Shown piece after piece: positions 47,841-58,510 of a stretch of 64,000 nt of DNA. Below the pieces are notes generated by a model. That model did no database searches, was not told the DNA's origin, and worked only from the letters and a program-made list of their open reading frames with translations. This stretch comes from Mermis nigrescens (taxonomy: Eukaryota; Nematoda; Enoplea; Mermithida; Mermithidae). The stretch covers positions 3,551,893-3,615,892 of the forward strand of contig JAVLUZ010000223.1 of assembly GCA_036768485.1 (NCBI GenBank), written 5' to 3'. Numbering within the stretch: the first letter of the stretch is position 1; every line of letters begins with the position of its first letter. A program made the position numbers and the translations under genes.

Positions 47841-48457
47841 GGCACGGATACTTTCCCTCAAATGCTTCAAATTATTCAATGACCAGTTGCAAGCTATTTT
47901 AGCATTTATACTGCTTTTGACGCCATTTTGACCCCCAAATTGTGCATTCATTGAGAGGTGGTTTTAAGGAATTCGGGTCTAGAATGGCTACAAACCCTCA
48001 TCAAATTAGCTATGATTCCCATGGTCATCAATATTTCTAAAAATCATAGAAAGTGTGCCTTTTAAACGTTAAAGATAATTTTTTGACCCAGAAATTCCAA
48101 ATTTTTGACATTGTAATCAGATACTTATTTGCTTGTTGTAGTTTGTTTAATTAAATCAAATTTCAAGAAGCGACCAAATTCTGGGGTCCAATGGGGCAAC
48201 CTCGATAAACATAGCACCAAAAATTTAAGTATCAGGATTTATCAATTTTTGGTAGTCCATCGAATTATTGGCAAATCCAGACCCCTCTCGCCCTTGAGTG
48301 GTCTCACCTGTGCTAAAACTTATTACCTAATCCGAATTTATGTATGCAAGGTAGGCATACATTATTTTGATACAGAGGTTACCGTAGAAATACTGTCTTT
48401 AGTTCCGTGAACTCTCCTTGAAATTCAGAAAAATGGTCACTGGTGTTAGTTCAAATC

Positions 48458-49379
48458 CCAGACATTTTTCCCCGTCATTTTTTCCTCGGACATTTTTTTC
48501 CAGTCATGTTTTCCCCAGTGAATTTTTTCATGGGTTAATTTTCCCCTTGACATTTTTTCCCCGGAGTCCTTTTTTCTCCAGACGAAAGATCGAAATGATC
48601 ACAAGTGCACTTACTAAACACAAAAAAGTATGCAATGCATGTGCAATTATTGGGCATCGGTTTACAGTAGGCTTTCTGTTGTTCACTGAGATGCAAAAAA
48701 ATGATCCATTAGTACTTGCTGCCTTTGGCTGAAACCTATTTTTGCTGATTATGAGTAAACAAAAAGGTCATTTTGACTGGCATCCTTAAACTGCATTTCT
48801 TAAACTTGTCCAGCATTGACTCGCTTTAAAGTTTGGTCAAATGTAATCATGACTCTAAAACGGATTGCCAAAAACTAACAATGTGGTGAAACGTCAACAT
48901 TGCGGTTTTCTTTAAACCATAGGTGCTCAGCATACTGCAATTTGGAAGTTCATCAAGGCGCTAATGAAAGAACAAGGTCTCACGGAAGTTTAAATCGAGC
49001 GAAGCACTGCGGGAGTTCAGCAGCCCCTAAAAACAATTACTGTGATGGTGCGGCAAGAATTTCTGCTAGAGTTGAGGCATATGCGGTTGACATATTTACG
49101 TGTCATTGCATATAATTACCGGTTTTAACTTTCATTAGGTGTATACACATAATTTTTCACTGACAAATCATCGTTTAGAAATAAAAGCACAGACTTGATG
49201 GTCAGAAATATATGCATCTCAGTAAACAACATGAAGATATATGGGGAAAAAGGCCTAGGGAAAAATAACACGGGAAAAAAATGTCTGGTAAAATTTTTAC
49301 CGGGGAAAAAATTGCATGAAGGAAAAAAATGTCCGGGAAAACATGCCCAGGGAAAAATTATTGGGGGAAATTGTCTGGA
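48458..49379. mobile_element. Foldback-like element with ~16-18-bp subunits, 922 bp
   Basis: Left arm 48458-48585 consists of loose tandem units of the GGACATTTTTTTCCCC kind. Right arm 49236-49379 is the inverse (GGGGAAAAAATTG, GGGAAAAAAATGTC). Tips CCAGACATTTTTCCCC and GGGGGAAATTGTCTGG are inverted. The spacer (48586-49235) has no recognised domain. Unrelated in sequence to the 18-bp-unit foldbacks but built the same way. Confidence 0.7.
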
Positions 49380-49390
49380 TACCATTCAGT

Positions 49391-49560
49391 TCACCCTACA
49401 GCCAAATTTTCGAAATTCAGGAAGATGGTCCATGCACTTTCATGACCTCTCTTTTGAACTTCAGAAAAATGGTCACTTCTGTTCAGCAACTTTATTAGTG
49501 AATGGTTGACAGAATATAATTGAATAATAGTGACCATTTTTCTGAAGTACACACTGGCGC
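49391..49560. repeat. Degenerate copies of the 43-bp minisatellite unit
   Basis: GAAATTCAGGAAGATGGTCC, GAACTTCAGAAAAATGGTCAC and GTGACCATTTTTCTGAA correspond to the unit at 42760-43335. Confidence 0.7.
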
Positions 49561-49615
49561 CAGTGTAGGTCCTTTCTAAAGTAGGAAATATTACAAGATT
49601 CATTATGTACATACT

Positions 49616-49709
49616 CTTATCTTTTGCAAGATAAATTCCTATCAAAAAGATAAAGATGTCATGTGATTTTTCTAAAAGATGAAGATAAAGATATCTTTTA
49701 CAATACTAG
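49616..49709. mobile_element. hAT end fragment related to 17859-20838
   Basis: Ends GATATCTTTTACAATACTA, near-identical in layout to the right end GATCTTTTACATCACTA, preceded by GATAAAGAT-type subterminal repeats. The left end is missing. Confidence 0.55.
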
Positions 49710-49799
49710 TCAGTATCACATACAAATAATGTAGTACGCTGTGTTCAAGTCACAAGACCACCCTCAGACAAAGAAATTTTGCCAGGAATAGGAATGTGG

Positions 49800-50070
49800 T
49801 GTTCAACCTGATGGGCCCCATAGACTCGGGGTACCCCGGATCCAGCATCTTGGGCAGCTAAGGCAGAAAAAGCCTTAACTGAATTGCATTCAGCATCATA
49901 TATACATTAATAATGGGGCATCCCTCTTCAAAGGCCCCATTTAGTGGGAAATACTTAGCTGGAAGCAGGGCAGGGGTGTTTGTCCTGATAGAAGCTGTAT
50001 GTACATATATTGGGAACCCTGTTTCCAACACTTTTGATACCTTCAGGGTGGTTGAACCTTTGAAAGAAAC
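49800..50070. repeat. Copy of the CTCGGAAACAGGG-type repeat family
   Basis: GGGTACCCCGGATCCAGCATCTTGGGCA, CAGCATCATATATA, GGCCCCATTTAGTGGGAAAT and GGAACCCTGTTTCC echo 40180-40560 and 41090-41120. Confidence 0.55.
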
Positions 50071-50099
50071 TGAGTGCATTATCATTTGCATACTTTTCT

Positions 50100-50916
50100 T
50101 CTGGGGATTATACCCATTGTTTCCATTTCTGAATTAAATGGATTTTATTATATGACTTTACCTATGATTTCTATCCTTCTATCCTTCACGGTATACTGAC
50201 TGATGTTCAACCTTGCCCATATACAAGCAGAAATAGGTTTTTTTGTTATTTTTAAGCTGGCCAAAATTTTGAAGACAAAAAGGGCTACATACCTATTATT
50301 ATGAAAATGAATCAAATGCACATGTGTATTCAAACTTATTCATCATGTCTTATTGTTTATTGTGTGTTGAATACTGAACCAAGTTATATATTAAAACGCT
50401 CAAAATCATTTCTTCAGATAACTGCATTTTTACCCCAGAGTAAAGGATGCATTAAGGTATTTTAAATGCAAAACACTATTCAATGTCTACAGCCAATTTA
50501 AAAATTAAGTCCTCGGAGTAAACTTGAAAACATTGAAGCTTGAATTTTGTTTTCAATTTGTCTTTATCTCCTGACCATTTCAAATAATGAAAATTTATAA
50601 TCTCTAAAAATGAAATTCAACAGTGGTTTAGATTTATTCTCAATACTAAATCCTTAAAATGCAATGCAGAATGATTTTTTTGTAAAAATTCATTTATAAA
50701 TCTTATTTCAGAACAGTGTGGCAATTTCAATGTAGTGGTATATTTAAGAACTATTATTTTTCCACTTTTCCAAACATTTGGTGTGTTTAATACTAGATTA
50801 TTTCTTGATCAACACTATGTCCTACATTGTCTCAGAAAGCAATGAGAGTGATGATATGAGCCACTTAGACAATAATTCCATTTTTACTCATAATAATTAT
50901 TTTTAAAAATTTTTGG
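50100..50916. other. AT-rich stretch, nothing recognised
   Basis: No supported feature. Confidence 0.4.
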
Positions 50917-50924
50917 GTCAAAAG

Positions 50925-51160
50925 CAAACGTAAGCAGCTAGAAAATTCTGCAGCAGAAGTTGCAAGATTTTTTAAACGTCAAAAAAGTGGCCGTAAAAAT
51001 TGTGGTTAGGCAAAAACACCTCTTTTGACATTTCTCATTGAGCACTATCCATTGGCATCTAAAAAAATTGCAAAAGAACGTTAAAAAAACATTTTTTAAA
51101 AATTGAATTCTGGGGGTATTTTGATTTTTAGAGAGCTCAAATCCCCTCATGCCAAGTATG
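50925..51160 (-). mobile_element. Family M1 hAT-type MITE, 236 bp, inverted
   Basis: Perfect 8-bp duplication GTCAAAAG (50917-50924 and 51161-51168). Retains AGAAAATTCTG, GAGCACTATCCATTGGCATC and AATTGAATTCTGGGGGTATT. Termini are more diverged than in other copies, so it is older. Confidence 0.85.
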
Positions 51161-51168
51161 GTCAAAAG

Positions 51169-52179
51169 TGCTTAACCCTTCAGTGCTCTTTGCCATCTTA
51201 TTATTTCTGGGAATAATTTGATTAGATTTATTGACTCGTCACATTTGTGACTCTTAACTTGTATTTCTAATGTCTCAAAATGAAATGACATCATCAAAAA
51301 ATTCTAAAACAATGCATTCCCACACACACTTTATTTGTTTAAAGTCAAAATTAAACAATAAAGAGAAGTTTTGATTTCATCAAACTGCAATTCTGATTCT
51401 GTCCATGCATTATTGCCTCTACTCTTTTTATTATATATTAGTAGTTTAGACAAATTTTGATTCATTCAGTGACAGTTGCTGCAAAATTTGAAAAATAATT
51501 ACATCATATTTTAAATAGGCCATTTGATGTTTACTGCTTTGTTAGGATCACAGTTGATATCATTCATTTAATGTTTTTACACAATTGTCAGAAAAGCATG
51601 TGGTAAGGAACTAAATTTGAATTGTCTCAGTAAACTGGCAAAAATCCCAAAAAGGCAAACTGTCCATATTTAGTTCTATGAAAGATTAACATTCATTTGA
51701 TATTTAAAAGCTCAATAATTAAAACTTGACTGCTAATTGTCAAATTTATATGCAAAAATTAGTCGATCAAATGCAAAATCTGATTACAGCATAATTTTGA
51801 TTGTTGCCATGCTTCTACTGCAAAGAAAAACTTGAAAATTATTTAATTGACCGCTAAATATATTAATTTTACATCTTTATTTAGTTTTCACTGTTCCACT
51901 CTTCTGGCCATCTTTGTTGAGACGACTTTTTTGCAACCATTGAAATAGAAGATAAATTGTCTAATTAAGTGATTTTGTATCTTAAGTCATTAGTAAATTT
52001 TGAACATCACCTTATTCAAAGCGTAATTTAATCAAAAAATAATTATTATTTTCCATTAAAATGACTAGCTAGATAAATTAGTTGATGACAAAAATTAAAA
52101 AACTACCCTATCCTTAAATGTGATTCATATATCTCTTAAAAAATTGTAATTCATATTTAACTTTATAAGTTTATAATTG
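51169..52179. other. AT-rich stretch, nothing recognised
   Basis: Opens with TTAACCCTTCAGTGC, which resembles a TTAA-flanked transposon end, but I find no partner. No gene. Confidence 0.4.
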
Positions 52180-52559
52180 CATTTAATTTGTTCCACAATG
52201 CTATGGCACTTGTTTTATGAAAAGAAAATAGCTCATATTATTTGACACTGCAGAAATTTTGTTAACATATTCCTACTTTTATTGCATATTTATTATTTTT
52301 ACTAGGATTTGTTTTCCAACACCAGGTTTTACTGCCTAAGTTGAACTATATAGAAACTTATTTTTGTGACACTCAAGAAATATAAATCTAGGTACTAAGA
52401 GCTCCTACATTTTTCTTTCTGAACAGCCATTATCCCAAAGTTTAGATAAACATTAGCCATAGAAGACACTTCAATGTTCTGGCTATGTTTTATGGTTTTT
52501 GACCCTTATGTCATCATTATGACTTTCATTATTTATGACCACGCCATATTTTCACCAAC

Positions 52560-52746
52560 CCACAAAAAACTGGGTTTTGCATTTCTGATCATAAACCAGT
52601 AATCAGTGGAATACATCAAGATAGCATTCTAGGACTCTTGCTTTATGCTGTTTGTTAATAATTTTGTTCAAGATGCTGTGCATACTGAAGTCATTCTCTT
52701 TACTGATGACTTAAAGCTTTCAATTTTTCACAAAGTCATAATCTAA
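52560..52746 (+). pseudogene. Non-LTR reverse transcriptase remnant, copy B
   Basis: Frame 1 reads ISGIHQDSILGLLLYA, corresponding to the LINE RT block SGxPQGSxLGPLL. After a frameshift near 52650 the next part reads EVILFTDDLKLS. The FTDD at 52699-52710 is the catalytic F/YADD box with A changed to T; the two aspartates bind metal in the working enzyme. Jockey/Rex-like clades have this spacing. Endonuclease and C-terminal parts are not visible. Dead copy. Confidence 0.75.
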
Positions 52747-53984
52747 TGAAAAAAGATAAATATGCCGTTTTAAGATTTTTGTCAGTTTTATGGCCATTAG
52801 CGCACTATCAACGCATTTGCAAATCAGATTTATTTCAGCAAATTTAGACTTGATTGTAAAAAGTATTGTTTCGCTATTAGATCAGCTAGTCTTAAACATG
52901 TGATGTATATCCTAACTTCATTGCTTCAGATTCTATGGAGAAGGCTGGATTGTAGCCACAGAGCAGTTTTTGGAAGACAAACAAAATTTTATGTAAGTGG
53001 AATGAATATACTCGGAATAAGGAGATCTCATGCTAGTAATTACTGATTTTTAATTTTTTATGTTTATTATGATATAATTAAAATAATTTGCAAGGATTAA
53101 GGGTTGGATGCATAATAATCTATTTGTGCAGAGGTATATCAATTTAATGTTATGACTGTTTTATTTCATTAAATAGTTTTTAACTTTAGCAGGATAAAAA
53201 GAAATGCATTGTCTAGCTGCATGAAAACTTATTTGCAATTCTCACACAATATTGATCACAGATACATACTTTGGCCATGTTTGAGGTCTTGGGTTCAATC
53301 CAGAATCATATTAATAGCAATGATGAGATCATTAAGTCATAGTTGAGACAGCCATTGAAGTGTAGTTAGATTTTATATGTTTAGCAAGCAACCAATTATG
53401 ACATCTCAAGAAACAGGCTTTAGAACTAGTGCAGAAATTAAAAGCAAACAAAGTTTTTGTTATTCCCTACATATTTATTTTTTAAAAAGGAATTTCAGGA
53501 CCACACTGGCCACCAGTTCAAATTAAGATTCAATAATGTGAGTTTATATCTAAGTCATGTTGTGTTTGACATTGTATTTCATTTATACCAGATGTTGGTA
53601 TACATTTGTCAAATAATTCTATTGACTTAATCATACTTACTTCTTCCACAACCTGACAATCAAACTTCAGAAGCACCTGTTGCTGCAAGTGAGCCAGCCA
53701 TTGTAGATGCTGAAATAAAAGTAGACAAAAACAACTTGCAAGAAGTAAGAGTGTAATGAACTGTTAAATGTAAATAGGTTAGACGCTTCTTGAAAACATA
53801 GCATCTTGCATGCAGTTCCTAAACCTGGTCTGCAACCAGCTATGGCAAAAACGCCAAAAAAATTGAGGCAAGCTACAGGAAAATAGAAGGTCCACCTTTT
53901 AGCTCTTATTCAATTCGATAAAATTAATAAACTTCAAATAGTGAGCTGATTGTATTTTTTAAAGACTAATTCAAATCAAAAAAA

Positions 53985-54068
53985 ACTTTACTAAAAGGTC
54001 AATGAAGCTAACTTTTTAACTCCTGATCAGGAGTTTAAAAGTTAGCTCCATTGATCTTTTGATAAAGT
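53985..54068. repeat. 84-bp near-perfect palindrome
   Basis: Symmetric about 54026/54027 (TGA|TCA), with no spacer and only about five mismatches. The inner 20 bp around CTCCTGATCAGGAG is nearly perfect. The corresponding place in copy A (about 36390-36465 inverted) is of similar length but not palindromic. Confidence 0.9.
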
Positions 54069-54159
54069 TACAATTAAATCTTAGCAAAAAGTTCTTTGAA
54101 CATTTGTGAATGTAATTCAATTGGTTTAAAAATGGTTTTGTCACTAATAAGTAAAATTT

Positions 54160-54354
54160 ATGCGGCAGAAACTGAGTCAAAAATTGCACACCAAGTTGTG
54201 CCTAAAAATGCAAGTGGCCGATGCATTACACGAGGCATCTGATGACCTTGAATCAGTGGCTGAAAATTCTGAGATTTTATTAATCAAGCAACTTCTGCCT
54301 ACAGATGAAATAAGAACATATTTTGAATGTCTGGTTGATGAGGAGATGCCTTAA
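54160..54354 (+). pseudogene. Unidentified protein of the composite element, N-terminal/middle part
   Basis: 64 codons including EASDDLESVAENSEILLIK and DEEMP, then a stop. Further open text continues after the stop (GAHRSLIEQ, DLALLLHHQLLLD in shifted frames) and matches copy A's frame at 35914-36120. An acidic, helical-looking protein of unknown role. Confidence 0.5.
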
Positions 54355-54626
54355 TTACCCAATGCTAAAGCAGCATTATTAACAACTGCCATTGGGGCCC
54401 ACAGAAGTTTAATAGAACAGTGAAGAGTTAACCCTTTCTTTACTGATCTGGCGGTATTATTGCACCATCAGCTATTGCTGGACCCGGTGTGGAACAGGGC
54501 AAGCCCTGGAAGCATCTATCACAGAATGGCTTGGTAATAAAGTAAATATGTTTAAGTTATATCGTTTGCTTTTAGCTGTGGTGCACATGCAAAATGCAAC
54601 TAAACTCAGAATGTACACTGATTTAG

Positions 54627-55291
54627 CCTCACTTTTACCAAGCTCTAGATCCGTGATCTAGTTGCCTGTTTTTTGCAGTTTACTGTAAGGCCATGAATTA
54701 TTAAGTGTCAAGCTTGTCATCCTCCTCTTTTTTTACTGCAACACATGTTTTATTGAGCAAAATAAAACGTATAGACCTATATTTTATTAGAAAAGCTTGA
54801 TTTCATGATTTTTTAACATGTGTCACGCACACACGTGGGCTTGAGGGATGGGCAACCCCAGAAGTTGAAATACCCACCCCAGAATTCAAATTTCGAAATT
54901 TTTTCTCGCTTTTTTAGCAATTTTTTGATGCCATTGGATAGTGCTTAATGAAACACGTTGAAAAATGGTGTTCTTTGCCATACAACCACTTTTAGGACCA
55001 TTTTTTTTGATTTTGAAAATTTTTAGAACCCCTCCCCATCCACAATTTTGGTGCTGCCTACTTATGGTTACACTTGCAGATCGAATTTCTTACACATTTG
55101 TGAATGTCCAAATACGTTTTTTTCAATTGGTGTTCAGTTTTGTGCAATCTTAGTGACATTTTTGAAATTCTCATGCTTTTGGCTACCAGAAATATATATT
55201 TTTATTCATTTTTAATATCTGACTAATGACTAGGTATTTGATCTAGTCCTTGGTAAGTCTAGGGTGCGTAACCCCCTTGGTAACAGGAGGG
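54627..55291. mobile_element. piggyBac-like MITE, family P1, 665 bp with nested insert
   Basis: Ends CCTCACTTTTACCAAG and CTTGGTAACAGGAGGG with flanks TTAG (54623-54626) and TCAA (55292-55295). Copy A at the matching place reads GATTTAAGTGATAAAC (inverse of about 35820-35850), an intact TTAA. The extra length over the 415-bp copy at 33973 is explained by the nested M1 MITE. Confidence 0.8.
54830..55066 (+). mobile_element. Family M1 hAT-type MITE nested in the P1 MITE, 237 bp
   Basis: Ends CACACGTGGGC and CTACTTATG with flanks GTCACGCA and GTTACACT (5 of 8). The P1 copy at 33973-34387 has an uninterrupted sequence here (ATGTGTTATGCGTGTTGCAG), proving the insertion. Confidence 0.85.
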
Positions 55292-55856
55292 TCAAGTAAT
55301 AAACAACAGATGAACATATCAGTACAGTTGACACTTAACATTTTTGTAACTCAAAATCATTTTCAGCAGTGATGAATCCAGGATTGTTGTAATGGTGTAG
55401 CAGTGTACCATTATATTATCCTCCAAGTTTCAAGGAATGTATATGTGAATTTTCTATTCATGTGCCTAGTAGCATATTAGTTGTTTTATTTGCATACTTT
55501 TTCAACACAAAACTCAATGCAGGGCAGAAAATTTTCAACATTTTTGCAATTTTCCACAAAAAAGGTTTGAATTTCTCAGATTTTACTTAAATTAGAGCAA
55601 AGCGCCAGAAGCATACTTAATTTCAAGCACAAGAATAATATTTTGAATTTGAGATTGCGGCCTTTCCAACATGAAATTGTCAACCGATCCAAAAGACACT
55701 ATGTGACTTTAGACCATTTTTTGTAAACTTTCATTATTTTTAGAAACAAAATTTAGGTACTTTTTGTTTATCCATTTGTCCAATCCGCACATTTAACACA
55801 TGTCATTTTTAGTAACTCGTTTTGATAAAATGCTAGACAAAATAGTCATAATTGCA

Positions 55857-56367
55857 TGTCACATTACTCCGGTTTGTTGTACTTTGTGTATGCTGAGTCT
55901 TTTGTGATACGTGGCATGTCACTTATCAAAATATTGTTTTAAAATAATTTCGTCAATGTCTACTTTTTGATCCGTGATCTCACGTCTATAAAAATGACAT
56001 ATCATGTAACAATTGGTCACTTCTTGTCACTTCACTTCTTCTCAGTCACTTCATACTTCTCACTCTTCTGTCTTATAACTCGTCACTCACAGTCTACCTT
56101 TTACTTATAATACTTATTGTCTTCGGCGTTGATTAAAGTTGAATGGAAAGTGAGTTGTTTTCTAAGTACAATTGTTAAGCCGCCTTGTGCAAAGATTATT
56201 TAGATCAACTGCTACTTGGAGAGAATAAACCAATAGAATGAAAGATTAGCAAAGCTTCCATAACTGCTAATATAAAGAAGATAAGTCAATATCCATACGC
56301 TACTCAAAGAGTCCATAAGTTACGTTTTAGCTTAAACAACTTGTAGCAGATTTAACTAGATGTAACA
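55857..56367 (+). repeat. Candidate 5' LTR (solo in this window)
   Basis: From TGTCACATTA to GATGTAACA, ending four bases before the primer site. It contains a TATAAAAA box (55987-55994) and a run of TCACTTC-like repeats (56026-56090). The ends are weakly inverted (TGTCAC/GTAACA). The start is inferred since no second LTR is available for comparison. Confidence 0.5.
55987..55994 (+). promoter_or_regulatory. TATA box in candidate LTR
   Basis: TATAAAAA about 380 bp before the primer site, the right place for an LTR promoter. Confidence 0.4.
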
Positions 56368-56371
56368 GAAT

Positions 56372-56383
56372 TGGCGAGACTGC
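56372..56383 (+). other. Primer-binding site
   Basis: TGGCGAGACTGC begins with the TGG that pairs with a tRNA CCA end; TGGCGA is common in Gypsy-type primer sites. The donor tRNA is not determined. Confidence 0.6.
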
Positions 56384-56413
56384 AAAAGGTTTAATTATTC
56401 TGTTTAACGTTAT

Positions 56414-56982
56414 ATGAATAATTCTTTTTCTGGTTCAATCCGACCAATGGTAAGCGAGGAATTTTCAAAAATAATTGAAGAAACTAAACAAAGTGTAACC
56501 GTAGCTCAACAAAGTGTTAATAAAACACATATGAAAATGCCCCAAAATGAAGCTGATTTTTCAAATAACGCCATAACTAATGCCTTAGAAGCAGCAATTA
56601 GTCCGCTAGCTCAAAAATTAAAGCACTTGATATTCAGGTGAATAATCTGGGAGATTTCCCCAACAATCAGGCTAGACGTCCCCACCTCAGTGCAAATTCT
56701 ACCTTATTTTTGAGGCCTCCAGCCCCATTTTCTTGTGGTTTTGGAGAGTCGTTTTCAGAATGGACTGGTAAAGTCAAAAAATTTTTAATTTTGCAAAGCA
56801 TAACCAAAGAAGATGATATTTTCAAAATTACCTTCTTAGAATCAAATTTAACCAGAGATGTGTTGGCCTCCTACAAGCAAATTATGCAACAGGGTAATCC
56901 CCCACAAACCCCTGCTCAGGTCATAGATGCGCTAAAAACTTATTTTCCTGAAAACCGTGATTGCGATGTTAATCAGCAATAA
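56414..56982 (+). pseudogene. Gag N-terminal and capsid region
   Basis: Two abutting frames. The first (56414-56641) begins with an ATG 30 bp after the primer site and is polar. The second (56638-56982) carries the retrotransposon Gag signature with FSEWTGKVKKFL and an ALKTYFPE end. Gag forms the particle shell around the RNA. A one-base shift separates the two, and a stop follows at 56980-56982. Confidence 0.65.
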
Positions 56983-57180
56983 TTTATGACAGATGGCAGA
57001 AAAATTCTGAAACCGTTCTTGAATATTTACAAAATTTGAAAAAATTAGCACGTGCTGCTTACACTGATTTTGATGAACCTGCAAGAGATAAAATAGTAAA
57101 ACCGATATTCTTGCGTGGTTTACAAAATGTAATACGCAAAGGACTAAAATTCCGCGATTTTTCAACTTTATCTGATGCGC
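56983..57180 (+). pseudogene. Gag, continuation up to the MITE
   Basis: In another frame the Gag fold continues (YDRWQKNSETVLEYLQNLKK, then FLRGLQNVIRKGL), the usual retrotransposon Gag pattern of a helix with EYL..L followed by F..GL. It runs open to the TTAA where the MITE starts. Confidence 0.65.
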
Positions 57181-57202
57181 TTAAACCTGGCGTTCCCGTG
57201 AA

Positions 57203-57219
57203 CTAGGACGGCGTCCTAG
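57203..57219. repeat. Subterminal 17-bp palindrome, left
   Basis: CTAGGACGGCGTCCTAG; identical to 57683-57699. Likely a protein-binding or structural site of the MITE. Confidence 0.9.
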
Positions 57220-57682
57220 CCGATCACTTTTTTTGCGATTTATTTCATTGTATGTTTTGTATGACTAAAAACTTTGTCTAGTTTCATTTTAGACCTAGTT
57301 ACATCATTTGAAATATTCAAGCTAGTAAATAAAATTATACATCCTAAAAAATTAGCATATTTTCATGATTATCACGTAAAAACCTAAATTACAAAAAAAG
57401 TTTTGGCCAATGATTAGAACAAGATTGGTCTGCTCCTGCTTTTTAATCAGCTACTACAGTCCTAAAATGATATTTTAGTCAACTAAAATATACTATTTGT
57501 AAGAAATTTTATGCATGTCCACCTCATGCCTATGCTTAAATATGGTAGCGGTTTTTTAGTTATAACTTATCACAAAAGTACTTAAGCAAAAATTGACATA
57601 CATATTCAGAAAGAACATAAAATCGCACAAAATGATACTAATATGTGCTATTTTGAGTGAGACTAAGTATATTTTAATCAGG

Positions 57683-57699
57683 CTAGGACGGCGTCCTAG
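57683..57699. repeat. Subterminal 17-bp palindrome, right
   Basis: Identical to the left copy, 41 bp inside the right tip versus 18 bp inside the left tip. Confidence 0.9.
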
Positions 57700-57840
57700 C
57701 ACAGGAAGCTTTGACTTCAAAAAACACGGGAATGTGAGGGTTAAGGCTGCACAATATATAGAATAACAGATCTTATGTGATAATATGCCAAAAAATACTT
57801 TAATTTATTTGATTCTGTCTAATTCAGATAATATGGACCA

Positions 57841-58227
57841 ATGACCCAGCTCAAATTCAAATTGGATCAAATACTACGAAGACAGAGCATGACGCCACCC
57901 ATGCTCCAACACAGCAGTCGCTTTTGCAATCATTGCAATAAGTCGAACCATGCGACACATCAATGCTGCAAATTACGTCAGCAGCAGCAGCAGCTAACTG
58001 AGCAGAGATCAGCTCATGGACGTCCTTCCCGACCCACTCAGCCTGCTCATTGCCAATGGCCCCAGGCCAATAATCAAGGTAATTTTTATAGGCCAACTGC
58101 TACGCATAATGCAAATAGCTATGCTAATATGAATCATAAAGGATATAATTCTTTGTTTAAAAATTGCAGTAATCAAAATTTTGGCACAAATCATAATAAT
58201 CCAAGTTTTAATGGTCGTTTTAATTGA
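57841..58227 (+). pseudogene. Gag nucleocapsid with CCHC zinc knuckle
   Basis: A 128-codon frame, rich in Q, N and H. It has a CX2CX4HX4C knuckle at residues 29, 32, 37 and 42 (57925-57966), the RNA-binding motif of retroelement nucleocapsid. A poly-Q stretch and many N/H residues follow. It is the C-terminal end of Gag, separated from the capsid part by the MITE and a stop near 57768. Confidence 0.8.
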
Positions 58228-58510
58228 ATTTTACCAAATAATGTGAATATCACAGCAGCAGAGTAATTATAATAATGGATTTCCACAAGAAGCTGAAACA
58301 GTTTCTGATTGTGATGATAGTGCAATTCATAATAATTTGATAAATGAGAAGCGTAACCTCATAAACAATAAATTAAATTTATGCCCAAATTTTATTTCAA
58401 CTATTGATAATGATGATGAAAACTTAGAAATTACCCAAATTATAGCTAAGTGTGAACATACTACATTTTCAGAATGACATTGTGTCTGTTGTATTCACTG
58501 AATACAACTG

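Larger units (their letters stand above)
43437..48393. repeat. Large imperfect inverted repeat, ~5 kb
   Basis: The left arm (43437-43525 plus 43955-44400) pairs with the right arm 47840-48393. Examples are TTTCTACCGTAAC / GTTACCGTAGAAA, TTTTAGCACAGGT / ACCTGTGCTAAAA, TTGATGGACTACCGTAAAT against its inverse near 48260, and GAAATGTTTGA-side text near 44390 against 47860. Inner sequence also pairs: 45430-45890 with 47410-47840 and again with 46960-47410, and 44430-44520 with 45330-45430. It may be a large foldback transposon; termini and duplication are not clear. Confidence 0.75.
52180..55640 (+). mobile_element. LINE-related composite element, copy B (inverted partner of 35500-38960)
   Basis: Plus-strand copy of the 3.4-kb element. 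It carries the better reverse transcriptase remnant (52560-52746), an 84-bp palindrome (53985-54068), an unidentified coding region (54160 onward), and a TTAA-type MITE (54627-55291) that itself contains an M1 MITE. Copy A lacks these two insertions. Confidence 0.85.
57181..57744. mobile_element. piggyBac-like MITE interrupting Gag, 564 bp with TTAA
   Basis: TTAA at both edges (57181-57184, 57741-57744). Inside are inverted ends ACCTGGCGTTCCCGTG and CACGGGAATGTGAGGG (12 of 16). Each end is followed inward by the same 17-bp palindrome CTAGGACGGCGTCCTAG (57203-57219 and 57683-57699). No transposase. The Gag frame on the left side continues in phase on the right side if one TTAA is counted, so the element landed in an already open Gag frame. 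Confidence 0.85.

Noticed and set aside
48458..49379. Target duplication AGTTCA beside the second foldback
   Set aside because: AGTTCA occurs on both sides but at unequal distances from the tips, so it is likely coincidence.
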